A model generated the notes under the pieces. That model did no database searches, was not told the origin of the DNA, and saw only the letters and a list, made by a program, of their open reading frames with translations. From Saksenaea vasiformis B4078 (Eukaryota; Mucoromycota; Mucoromycetes; Mucorales; Saksenaeaceae), in contig JNDT01001903.1 in assembly GCA_000697055.1 (NCBI GenBank), positions 1 to 33,342 of the forward strand: a stretch of 33,342 nucleotides of DNA, read 5' to 3'. Positions 19,899 through 30,265 of the stretch are shown piece after piece (position 1 is the first letter of the stretch; each line of letters opens with the position of its first letter). Position numbers and translations under genes: made by a program.

Positions 19899-21245
19899 TT
19901 AGAAATGGATATAATGGTCACTTCATTTACCGATTACGCAAACAACTGCAGACATACTGCAATGAGCAATATACATATATTTGATTATGTCATGCCCTTC
20001 GCAGTACGAAACTGTGAGGCGCCAGTCGCAGTAGCAATGGCCATTTTCACATAATCTCCAAAATGTTGATTCTGTAGGGTTGTTATTCATAAACAAACAA
20101 TAAAAAGAAAGAAAAGTGTAGATCAAAGAAAAAAGAGAATGTGAAAAAGAGTTCAGCAAGATCCTTCTATTTTTTCCTGGATTTGTGATATCACGAACAC
20201 GCTGTACTACATATCGTTACTTATATAAAAGGAAATAATCTAAATGCATAAGAATGTGTGGGGGAAAAACTTTGGGATTACGCATGCAATTGTCCTCTGG
20301 AAATTAATCACGGTGTTACCATGATATAAAACAAGTTAAATCCCATTTTTCATCCTTGATTTTCTCTTGCTCTTGGGCACAACTACACAATACATTATAC
20401 CCACGGTATGGATAGCAGGGATAACTTTTATAAAACGTGGAACACAAAAAGAAAAACAAGATGTAGAAAAAAGGGGCAGGATCTAATTATAAGTCGGAGA
20501 TAAAAAACAGTTGCATTGATCCCCACCGGACTTTTGACTTGGTCTGTTTCAGCCTTTCCTTGAAAGCATATGACATCTACGGGACTTTTTCTTTTTTAGT
20601 CACCTAACAAAGCTAAATGTCCAACTTTTCCCACCGCTTTCTATAGTTCATCGAGATGCTTTTTTACGTCATGTAAAACCGCCCTTACGCTATTAAAGGA
20701 GCTACATTGTACATTCAAGAAATATGTTATCAAAAATCACACCAGTAACTCTAAAACGACGTACAAGTGCATGTATCCCGAAGGATATGGATGGCACCTA
20801 TGAACTCCGCGAGCCTATCATGCCCAGATAAGATCAACGCTGCGTATCGTTTACTTCATTAACGGACTTTTACCCGAGTGTCCAACAATTTTGCACGATA
20901 CGGTCTTTTTATAACGGTACGATTACTTTAAGGAACACTTGTCAAATCGCTCAAAATATCACCTGCTTCTGCTACTTAGTGATTTCATCTTCTCTCGTCG
21001 GTGGTCCTGCATTACTTTCAGCAGCATCTATTGCCTCTTCGCGATACCCCTTCCGTTTGTAATGATCGCTATTGAACATAACGTCACCAGTACACAAATA
21101 ATAATTTTGGACTTTTCAGTTTACCCCAAATCAACGATATTCTTTTGAAACCAAGGCACTGGAAGGAGTGTACAACAGTAAGTTACGTAGTAAGTTTGGC
21201 CCTTCGATAACGCAACAGGTAATACTTGTATTCTCATCGCCTGAC
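19899..21245. other. 1.3-kb stretch without a recognised gene
   Basis: AT-rich, with purine/pyrimidine runs and only short unsupported readings on both strands. It contains the promoter region of the minus-strand membrane protein gene at its left side. No RNA gene or repeat was recognised. Confidence 0.4.
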
Positions 21246-21259
21246 TACTGTTTATTGAA
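21246..21259 (+). repeat. Left inverted end with TA, Fanzor element
   Basis: TACTGTTTATTGAA; exact complement of 25777-25790. The following TTTTACGC motif is shared with related ends at 16901 and 29150-29190. Confidence 0.75.
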
Positions 21260-21521
21260 AACACTTTTACGCTGAGCTGTATAGATTTTGCGATCATGAA
21301 GAGCCAAAGCTTGCGCTAAGGAAGGGATCAAATATGCGGCTGTTAGTATGTAAATTAGCGTAAAATGGACTTGCTTCCGCGCGCAGCAATTTAGTTTGTG
21401 CTGGGAATTATTTTCTCTTTACATTAATCCAATATCAAAATGACGTATCTCTTACCATGCTGTTGTCTTACTTTTTCGTTGATGTAACCCATATATTCAG
21501 AAATGCGTAATATTCATCAGG

Positions 21522-24500
21522 ATGACGTGTGAAACTTCAATTTATCATTGTGTTAGTAACTTGGGTGAGCTTCTTTCTTCAGTTTTGTTTGCCGTTTTGG
21601 AAGATGTCCATTATACATCAAGCATCCTCTCTCGTGATGAGAAAGAAGAAGGAAAAAGTAATAAAGCTCGAGGAAGAAAGCAACGTGAAGAACAAAAACA
21701 GCAATCAGGTTTTTATACAACATTAGCTACAATAAAATTCTTTGTTAATTCATCTTTCCAAAGCTATTTGTTCGAGATGTGGCCGAAAAGGACACAAGGA
21801 CGCTAGGAGTTCGAGTTGCCCACAGAACAAGCGTAAACGCAAAGGTATGATTGGAGTGACTAGTATCCGTATCATTAACAAATTTGATATCGCAGCTGGC
21901 AACGATGGGTCTTCCTCGTGGAAGCAGTCGATTGATCATAAAGCTAAAAAACGCAAAGGAAGAAAGGGAAAGTCAATAGACTCGGAAAACAGCACGAACA
22001 ATGTGGTTTGTGCCACTTGCGGAGAAACTGGTCATAGTAGGTCATCGTCCAAGTTGTGCAAGCAGCACAGGCCTAAGATCAATGAGATCTTGTTGCAAAA
22101 AGTTGGCGAACATTCGGAAAGGTTTACACGGGAAATTAAGGCTTGGAAACTTCGTTCGGGGACGCGAGGATCAGTACCGATTAAGAGAGAAGATCATTCA
22201 GCTGAGCAATTGCGTTCGTGATATTATCGTTCGTGTGCAGTTGTTCCTGAGCTCTTATTTGTTGCGCCAATGCAAATTAAATAGGGAAATTTCATCTGTG
22301 TGCTTTACGCAGAATTTCATTTACTCTTTGGCACAACTTGTAATGGGACAACAAATTACGAACCGAGGAGAAAAGTATCCGAGCGATCTTGGCGAATCCT
22401 GGGCGGAAGCCCGCGCGTTGCATCAAGATATCGTGTATCGTCCCAAGATAGGTGGATATTCTGATGCACTTTCATCTGCTTGTTCGCAACTCGCCACTGC
22501 ATATTCCACGCACGTTTCGGATAGATTTGAATCAGTAATTAAAGTATACTTCACCTCAGCAGCTCGAGAAAAGGTAAAGCAGGAAGGTGAAATACGAAGC
22601 GCTAACTGATGTTATCAAACAAAGCATTTATCAAGAAAAGATTCTAAGAGAGCCGCAAACCAAATGTATGAACAAGTGGCCGGTGGTGCACCGGAATGGG
22701 ATCAACTACCGAAGGACAAAGTCAATACGCTCAAGGAAATTTGCAACAAATTCGAAAGCCATTTGCCATCTGAACACAAGCCAATCAGTGCAGAAGTGCT
22801 GGCACGGTATCCTGGCCTCTTCTTGCCGGCGATGTGTCTGGCACTCGAAGGTGTAGAGAAATTGAACGACAGCGCCTCGACCGAAAGTGAAGAAGATGCA
22901 CAGCTTGCAACGCATCCCCCACGGAGATGGTTGCACATGCAGTGTCGTGAGAATGTAGCTGAGTTTAAGAGGCTAGGGAAACGTAGCCGCGGAAGATTCA
23001 TTACTCGCCTAAGCAAAGCTATCAGAGACAAAGACGAGGATGCCTTCTCCGGTGACAATCGCCTTGGTTCCCAGAGCAAAAAGTTTATTTCCACCATGAT
23101 CGCCAAAGTCGTTGACGAAATAAAAAAAAACAAGGTTCGGCCGATTTTGGAACCCGTTGGAGCGAAGCTAGCGGCAGTTCTACCTAGCCCTTCAGTGCAT
23201 CAAAGGTTTATCGAAGTAAATGCAAAGACACTTGGGCGGTTTTTGGGTAGTAGCACGGGAAGGAATGACTTTGAATCCAACGCAAGGCTATTTTACAAAG
23301 CATTCCGGTTTGAAAAACTTGGATTTAAAAGGTTATACAACAGCTGTTATGAGCATGGATTTCGATTTCTTATGTGGTATTCCAGTCCGGAAGATCTCCT
23401 TCAGGAAAGGAACTGCCAGCGTCTTTTTACCAATGCAATCATGTCTGATGGCTATTCAGTCGATGTTATTTTTGTAAGGAAGAAGCCTCCTCCGCAGCAC
23501 ACAGTCAATTTGGATCTTGATGATTTCACAGCTGCAGAAATCGACCACTTTTTTGACCCTTGCGCTCGTGATCCTGGTCTCACTAATGTTTATGTTGCTG
23601 CGTACGGGGGATCAACAGGCCGAACTCATGCTGTCCGCCAATTCACATCGTCAGAATATTATGCAGTGCTACAAAGCAACAAACGTAGCAAAGCTCTTGA
23701 CGCGAAAAAGAGATCCGCTGGTATTGATACCATTGAAGAAGATATACCGACTCCAATAACAGCGGATTTAGTAAAGTATAACGATTACATTGGCTATTTC
23801 CTTGGATGTCTAGAAGCACGGGAAAATTTCTACGATTTGAGCACAGCACAATCCAGATTTCAAGGTTACCAACTACGGCAACGTGCAAGGAATGAGATGG
23901 CCAGTATACTGATCGATGACGGTCTAAAGTATAACCAAGCGAAGAGAAAAAAGAAAAAGCAAAAACAGAGGTGAGACAAAAATAAGCAATCCGTGCTCTT
24001 AGTTAATGCTGTATAGTAGGAAGTCATTGTCCAGTAACGATATCGAAACACAAAAGGCAAAAACCACGCATGCAAGATTGCAAGACTCGCAACCACTTGG
24101 TATAACCATCCAACCTGTTTTACAGATCCTCACAGACGTAACGTTAGGGCAACGAAGCGTGCCTGCGCGAAGAACAGCTCGGTGGCGTCCTCTACGTCAA
24201 CACGATCCTGGTGGCAGAATGCCATTAATAGTTTTTGGCAATGCAATGTTTTCGAATGTTAAGGGGAAAAAACCAGGGCTTGCGAAAACTTGTCGCGCAA
24301 TGCTAAAAAGATATGAACGCTCGGGAGAAATGTTGATGCTTGAGATCGATGAATATAATACATCAAAAGTGTGGCAAGGCTTGTTTCCATGACCAATGCT
24401 TAATTATACCTTTTAGATTTGTTGTAGGTGCAACAGAAAGGATATGGAAGACACAAAGACGGCGGAAGGTCAGCGTCTCCAAGGTGTCCAGTCGTGCAAA

Positions 24501-24623
24501 AACTGCAAGATACTTTGCCAGCGCGATCTAAACGCAGCGAAGAATATGTTCTTGATTAGCAAGTCCGTGTGGAGCGGAAATGGACGCCCACAAATATTTC
24601 AACGGCCGCAACAAGATCGTTAA
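21522..24623 (+). CDS. Fanzor RNA-guided nuclease (eukaryotic TnpB homologue), probably damaged
   Basis: Fanzors are transposon-borne TnpB relatives that use a guide RNA and a RuvC domain to cut DNA. Likely exons: 21522-21708, 21764-22573, 22625-23970, 24017-24382 and 24428-24623, about 967 aa. Order: two CCHC knuckles (CSRCGRKGHKDARSSSC, CATCGETGHSRSSSKLC); a helical N-domain (LREKIIQLSNCVRDIIVRVQ, QLVMGQQITN); RuvC-I DPGLTNVYVAAYG (Asp 23570) then QFTSSEYY; FGNAMFSNVKGKKPG; RuvC-II IDEYNTSK (Glu 24351); CKNC; RuvC-III QRDLNAAKNMF (Asp 24524). All three catalytic acids are present. Problems: the frame must shift by one near 22130 (TACACGGG), and the first Cys pair of the zinc ribbon is not intact (KVW where KVC is expected), so a one-base change or alternative splicing is involved near 24372. 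The ATG at 21522 is the best visible start but upstream exons are possible. Family confidence is high; functionality is doubtful. Confidence 0.88.
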
Positions 24624-25499
24624 CATATCACCGCAACGAATGCGGGTTGGATTTTTACGGTGAAAGCATCGGTAAGACTCTCGTCACGGAATAAGGAAAA
24701 TACTCATCATTAAACGCTTGTGATGCTTGAAACGTTTTTTTGCATCAACACAAAACCAAGTTGAGGTCTGAATAAGGCAAATCGAAGAAGTAGGTATGTG
24801 AACAATATGTGTGCATCTGCGAACTCTTTATTGAACTACGTCAATTTGATTTTTCATTAGAGCAGACTTGGTTTTCAGTCGATGCAAGTTGACTTTCAGG
24901 CAACGCAAAACGTTGTTTTAAAAAACAGTAGTTTCCTGGTTTATCCCTTTTCCACCTTATTTTCCCGCTTTCCATTTAACTTGGATTTTTCCTATCATTC
25001 CGCACCGCTCTTAAACTGTTTTGCGTTAGCTCTAAATAAACTTTACGTCGGATGTGGTCCTTTTGTAGTCCTTTTTGCGTGCTGAATTCTTGAATCTTGC
25101 GTGGGAAGCAGACTTTTATGCATCAACTCAAAGCGCATTTCGCTGATGTATCATTGGATCGATGTTCTGGATTATTGGTCCACAGTGTTCAACTGCAATA
25201 TTCATTCAGCTAATGAGGTGTAATGGGTATTTAGATGGACGTATAAATCTTTCTTTAACAACCCTACTATGTACTTTTGACAAAATACATATCCAGGATC
25301 ACTCATGTCTTTTTGTCCGTCGTCTAGACTGCAAGACCATTGTCTCGAGCCGTCCTGCCTGCGATGGTGCTTTTTTGCCATCATTTTATTAACTACATGT
25401 CATCACACATTCAGTATCATCCATCGTCGGCAATAGAACGCCAAACGTTATACTACTTCAAGTTCTCTAAAGCACGTAACGTCTACCACTGGCCATCGT
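24624..25499 (+). other. Non-coding DNA between the Fanzor stop and the element end; candidate guide-RNA region
   Basis: No gene is supported. In IS607/IS200-type TnpB systems the omega-RNA comes from the 3' end of the gene and the following element end, so this is where a Fanzor guide RNA would be sought. An imperfect element end (CTCTTTATTGAACTACG, about 24829) and the motif CTCTAAATAAACTTTACG near 25031 (compare CTCTAAATAAAATCTTG at 16915) suggest that a second element begins here. RNA function is inference. Confidence 0.4.
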
Positions 25500-25690
25500 C
25501 GCCAGTGTCTCCTCCCGCGGGCCCCACCGGACATGATGCAGATACGGCATCCGCTATCGGCGGAATTATTCTCGTGGGTATTTAGAACGATGTCCAAGTT
25601 TTGTTCCATCTACTAAGCATGAATGTACTTTTATGCTACTCTTTATGAACTTTTTGTCCATCGAACGACCAAGTTGATGTAAATAGGCTA
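25500..25690 (+). repeat. Conserved end-proximal block, copy near the Fanzor element's right end
   Basis: A GC-rich part (TCCTCCCGCGGGCCCCACCG, 25509-25528) is followed by a block with ACTAAGCATGAATGTACTTT, TATGCT and CCATCGAACGACCAAGTTGA (25612-25677). The same block occurs on the plus strand at about 28950-29130 and on the minus strand at 17010-17215 and 10235-10390. In each case it lies close to, or is presumed to lie close to, an element end. Confidence 0.65.
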
Positions 25691-25776
25691 TGGACCTATC
25701 ATCAATTTGTATACTAATAATTAAGTATTCATCTTTTCTCAGAGCAAATTTGGTCATAGATTAACGTTAGCATATA

Positions 25777-25790
25777 TTCAATAAACAGTA
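25777..25790 (-). repeat. Right inverted end with TA, Fanzor element
   Basis: Reads TACTGTTTATTGAA on the minus strand, identical to the left end. Confidence 0.75.
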
Positions 25791-26264
25791 GCTTGGCTTC
25801 GATCATGGTGATACACATGACCATTTTTAGATTCGATCTTCACGTAGTTTTTGGTATGAACATGCAGCTTTAGACACAGTGGCAAGTATTCTTGCAAGAT
25901 ATACCAATTAGAGCTGTAAAATTACACAAAGACTGCATTTAACGCACGAATTACGTTTGGACAACGCTATTTGCCACCAGTCTCAAGGAATCAAGGAGGC
26001 ACCATTTCAGAATGATTCAAGTTCCGTTCTGAGAATAAAACAAGCCAGTCATGCATGAGTTCCATGCAAATCGACCATATATCAGAACTCGTTGCTATCG
26101 AACTTCGATGATTCTAAGAAAGGAAAGAGAGACCCAATCCCAATTTTCTTATGCGCAACAAGGGAGAAACCAGCGAAAGAGCGCAGTGATGTATCTCGGT
26201 TAGCGGTGACTGGCATTTCCTAATCAAAAAGCCAAGCTTTTGATGTAAAGTCCATGCTCAAGTC
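25791..26264. other. Intergenic; promoter region of the FYVE gene
   Basis: Right flank of the Fanzor element and the upstream region of the next gene. No motif could be assigned. A short upstream ATG with an immediate stop (26254-26268, overlapping the gene's start codon) might act as a minimal upstream ORF. Confidence 0.35.
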
Positions 26265-28439
26265 ATGACAACCGTTCGCCAATTATCCCCCATCAATTAC
26301 CAGGACTTCATCCCCGATAGTGGTATTTTTTGTCCAATATGCGAAACATCATGTGCAACCTTGCAAGCCCTCAATCGAGTAAGTCATAACGATAAGGCTT
26401 GACCGTCCGTAAGTTCATGACACTTTCTGCTTCCGTAGCATTTGGATACTGCGCATAGCGAGGAAGACACGAAAGGTGCATTTATTTCCTGGTTTCGCAA
26501 TGCTGGCAGAAAAATGCAGACGACACTTGCTGCGGGGAATAAGCCAACGGTGGCTGGAAGTAATCCTGTTGAACGATCCTTGAAACAACTGGTCGACCCC
26601 ACACTCATGAGCAGCTTTCATAACCTCAATCTCACAAATAACATTCCTGCTTTCTTTGTATCGGATACTGATCGCCAATCTGATTTTGTCACCAAGGAGC
26701 ATTGGTGTCGGGATTCTGCAAACGACTTGTGTGGTTTACCCGGGTGTGGAAAGACACTCTCCAAAAAGCAAAACTGTAGACAGTAACATATCATTCATTG
26801 GATTGTCTGGCTGGTTGATTTCGGCTATTGACATTTTGATAGATGTGGGCGCCAATTCTGTGAAGCGCATACACAGTACGAAATCAAATTAAATCGTGAA
26901 GCACGGCATGATCCAGAACATGGCGTGTGGTGTAAAGTTTGTGTGCGCTGCTACATGTCACGGGAGGGTTACATGAGTCACCAGGGCGCAACAAGAGATT
27001 TATCATCCATCTTCTCAAAACGTCGTGCCAAAACAATTGACCGTGTCTATCTGGAAAGTAATCGCTTAGAGAAACGACTGGAGAAGGTTAGAAAGGATTT
27101 CCGACATCCATATGCTTATGACTATTATTTTCTTATTTACAAGCTCGCGAAAATTCACTACAGTTTGGATATGGGCGCCTCCCATCCTAGTAACACAAAT
27201 ACTCCGAACTCCTCCATGAGCAATCTGTCAATCGAGCGGTCTCTATCTACTTCATCTAAAGACAGCCTGGGTAGTATCATGATAGCAAAAACACCCATGG
27301 TTTCAAGCAGCAATAGTATCTTGAGCATGAAATTAAAGTACCGAGGTAAACATAGATCCTGTGGAGTATATAATTTATCTTTACAAAATTTCTTATAGAT
27401 GGAGAACAAACAGTGGCTAAGTGGGAAGACGATCGCTCCGCTAAAAAATGCCCTCTTTGCGCGTAAGATTTTGTTTTGTTTTCATTTTTATTTTTTTTGA
27501 GCTTATCTGACTCTTCTGCAGCAACCAGTTTACTTTGACGAATCGGAAACATCACTGCCGCCTGTGCGGGCGCGTTATCTGTGGAAATATCCGTTGTTCA
27601 AAAATGATACCACTATTTTTGAATATGTCTTCCGGTAACAGCGAACATATTCTAACATGAAACTTGTGATCTCATTTGCGTACTTAAGACACATTTGACG
27701 AAGAGCCAGTTGGTGATACCCGTGCTTGCTGCGATTGTCAACGTGCTGTGTTTCGGTAAGCAAAACCGTCAACTTCTTGAAAAACTTGTTGACATGATCG
27801 GATATAGGCGAAAGCTACGACATGAAGAATCTAAGCACCAATTACCAATATTCCATTTGTACCGTCAACTCACCCTTACGCGACAAAATATCGAAAAGCT
27901 ATTGCCAAAATTCCACGATGTGATTCTAATGCTTGAGTAAGTCTATATACATAAGTTCGATTACCTCAACTAGCTGTAGGCATGAAAAGATGATACACCA
28001 GACGCACGAGAACTACAGGATGGCAGCGCAAATTCGAAAATCGCTGTTAGATAATTTCGCCTTGTATGACACACTTGGTAAAAGCATCCGTGCCCTCCCT
28101 GCAAGGACGCCAGCAATGAAACGGCTACAGAGTAATATATGTACTGCAGCAAACCTCTATTTACAACGGAACATGTTACCTTTGCAAATGCTTCCTCGAA
28201 TTCTCAAACCTGAAAAACCTGTAAAATCCGAGAAACATGAGAAAGCACGAGATCAGATGCAAGAATTACGACTGCAGCTACAAACATACAGAGAGCAGTA
28301 CGGGTTGGTCGAGGGCTTTGTTCGTGAAGCAAAAAGAAATCGCAAGTATGACGATGTCAAGACTCTTGAACTCAGTTTGGACGAATTACGCAGAGAGATA
28401 GATTCGCTGCAAGCTAAAGTATCCGAAAAAGTGCAGTAA
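26265..28439 (+). CDS. VAC1: Vac1/Pep7/Rabenosyn-5-like endosomal FYVE protein
   Basis: The family are Rab5/Vps45 effectors that bind PI3P on endosomes and promote Golgi/endosome-to-vacuole transport. Eight exons: 26265-26378, 26439-26782, 26843-27345, 27399-27462, 27522-27634, 27689-27755, 27808-27936 and 27980-28439, total 597 aa; introns are 43-60 nt. A C2H2 finger (CPICETSCATLQALNRHLDTAH, about residues 23-44) is split by intron 1. The first FYVE finger (HWCRDSANDLCGLPGCGKTL, NCRQCGRQFC, WCKVCVRCY) spans intron 2, and is followed by REGYMSHQGATRDLSSIF and a coiled-coil start (NRLEKRLEKVRKDF). The second FYVE (WEDDRSAKKCPLCANQFTLT, RKHHCRLCGRVICG, then CCDCQ) has the RKHHCR lipid-binding motif. 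A Ser-rich linker lies between the two fingers. The C-terminal region is helical and ends in a likely Rab-binding hairpin (AKRNRKYDDVKTLELSLDEL). Domain order is diagnostic of the Vac1 family. Confidence 0.93.
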
Positions 28440-28879
28440 TAACTAGTGTCGCGTTGCACACATCTGTGGTCCCGAGAATAGTTTATATACCATACACCTA
28501 TTTCTTAATGAGAAAAAACTACACCTATCAACTACTTGTTCTCATTTCTACCCTGTGTCCAATAAAGGAATATAATATCCATTCTGTTGCTTTTTTATCG
28601 AAGTTAACTAGCCCATGTAACCTTCGAGAAATGTAAGCGCCAATTCCCGAGCTTCGTGTATAACTAGTAGGCAATCTCATAGTATATCGCCACTCTAACG
28701 TAAACGTAGTGCTAAGGTGACAGTCGGTCATGAAACAGAATTGCAGATCAATGACCCACTGTGCCAATAACAGAGGGTTACGTAAAGGGATGCATGGATT
28801 CTTTTTTTCCTTTGGCGCCGTTTCCCACATGAAGCGTCCCCCTACGTCCTGGAGCTGGCTATACACACAGAAACTCATG
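28440..28879. other. No gene recognised; 3' flank of the FYVE gene
   Basis: A poly(A)-like AATAAAGG at about 28561 could end the FYVE transcript. A minus-strand reading at 28528-28878 has no recognisable domain. Confidence 0.4.
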
Positions 28880-29205
28880 TCTTTTGATTGATGGTTTAGA
28901 CCTGCGGCCGTTAAAGCATGACACTATCCTCCCCATGGAAGCCATAAACTTCCTCTCCCACCTCTACCGAAAAGGTGCGGGGTGTGGCACCCGCAAGTCG
29001 TGTGGGAATACCTTCGGGGTAAGTAAAATGACATCCGAATATTATTTCATTTACTAACCACGAATGAATTTTTATGCTGTCTATATGAATTTGTTGCCAA
29101 CTTATGTATTAACGAACGCATACTTGATCCTCTTCTTAGCGTAAAAGTGGTTGCTCATGGACGCAAAACTTATATAGATTAGCGTAAAACGTTGTTCAAT
29201 CATAA
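28880..29205 (-). repeat. End fragment of the Fanzor-associated repeat family
   Basis: It contains the GC-rich part (GGTGCGGGGTGTGGCACCCG, 28973-28992), then GTAAGTAAAATGACATC, ACTAACCACGAATGAATTTT and TATGCT (29019-29075), and then, inverted, about 100 bp matching the left end of the Fanzor element (TTAGCGTAAAAGTGG, GGACGCAAAACTTATATAGA, AGCGTAAAACGTTGTTCAAT). The order block-then-end matches copy B (16886-17215) in inverse orientation. No gene is retained. Confidence 0.65.
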
Positions 29206-29370
29206 CTGGCACGTTACCCAAGGACCGCTCGACCCATTGACATTCCCTTCGAAGAAGTAACTGCTTACGCTTTTCATATTTTATACCGATAGCTATGCAT
29301 AATTGAGGAATGTAGAAAACATATCAATATAATCAGAAGAAAAAGTGATTAAAGTACCATCTATCTCGTA

Positions 29371-29702
29371 TGTCGCATCGTTGCACTCGATCTCCACTTT
29401 TGGTAGTCAGTAACCCAACGGATCGAAGTCTCTACAAGGCAACTTCCTTTTGTCTCTCGGCCGTCTTCCAAAAGCATAAACTTCCCCAAGAACATATCGC
29501 GCATGAATCCGTTGAAGAACTATTCCTTTTGAGATAGAACAACCGTAAACGATTACATAAGAATAGACCTGATTAGAAAATATAAAAAGGGAACATCGTT
29601 GGATAATAAAGTATCATCATTCTTCTTCTGTTATTTTATTGTTTCGTCTATCGTCCTCTGGTGATCTTGTTCGGTTATTTCAGATCCGGGATCGATACGA
29701 CA
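29371..29702 (+). repeat. Solo LTR, family 1 (332 bp)
   Basis: It starts TGTCGCATCG and ends CGATACGACA, with TG...CA ends that are themselves inverted (TGTCG/CGACA). A TATA-like ATATAAAAAGG near 29580 and AATAAAG near 29608 set the transcription direction as plus. An inverted near-identical copy lies at 30766-31097. No internal retrotransposon genes or clean target duplication (TCGTA/CCTAT) are seen. Confidence 0.8.
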
Positions 29703-29912
29703 CCTATCTTTTGTTACTCGCGAAACCTATTCAAGTTAGCTCCGGTTGCCATTGATCTGACCAACCAAAACGAAGTCCGACGCTGCCTTGTACGATATGA
29801 GATTTGTAGCAGATGTCGTATCGATCCTGGATCTGAAATAACTGCACAAGTTCACTCGAGGATGATAGACGTGGATACGAATAAGATAGAAAAGATAGAT
29901 AATTGTGGTATA

Positions 29913-30265
29913 TGTTGACCGTCGTAATGCCCATCCTATAGAATTGTGTTCCATAACAGGAAAGATCGGGGATTAATCGTGTTTCCATATACAGTGAACT
30001 TCTCCACTGGAACACCAACTGAACCTTATCATCTATAACTTAGACTTATCACCGAGTTCAGTACAACAAGGTAGCACTGTGTCATCACAGTAATTGATCC
30101 ATTCTATAATCCACACCTAATACCGAGAAGAACGTTCACTAATTCTTATTTCCGCTAAAAGACTGAATCATATAAATAGGCAGACAATCTAACTGAAATA
30201 AAGACATCCAACCGTCTCAAAGGATTCTATCCGTCTACTGTCCCAATTAACTTACCCATACAACA
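29913..30265 (+). repeat. Solo LTR, family 3 (353 bp), nested
   Basis: TGTTGACC...CATACAACA with TG...CA and inverted TGTTG/CAACA ends. TATA-like CATATAAATAGG near 30169 and AATAAAGAC near 30198 indicate plus orientation. The flanks rejoin the host LTR sequence on either side. Confidence 0.7.

Larger units (their letters stand above)
21246..25790 (+). mobile_element. Fanzor-carrying transposon with TA-flanked inverted ends (4.5 kb)
   Basis: The left end reads TA-CTGTTTATTGAA at 21246-21259 and the right end TTCAATAAACAG-TA at 25777-25790, a perfect 12-bp inverted repeat with TA on both outer sides, as left by Tc1/mariner-type insertion. The only sizeable gene inside is a Fanzor (21522-24623, plus). 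No DDE transposase is present, so if the element moved by a mariner-type mechanism it was mobilised in trans. The terminal ~100 bp at the left recurs at 16886 onward and, inverted, at about 29100-29205. A second, imperfect end (CTCTTTATTGAA at about 24827) lies after the Fanzor gene, so the true right border of the Fanzor unit could be there, with a separate non-autonomous copy filling 24827-25790. Confidence 0.7.

Noticed and set aside
21246..25790. Classic IS607-type ends without inverted repeats for the Fanzor
   Set aside because: Inverted ends with TA outside are visible and no serine recombinase (TnpA) gene is present in the window.
11447..28439. A VAC8-VAC1 functional gene cluster
   Set aside because: Both act on vacuole/endosome traffic, but they are about 12.5 kb apart with repeats and an unrelated gene between; proximity is most simply chance.
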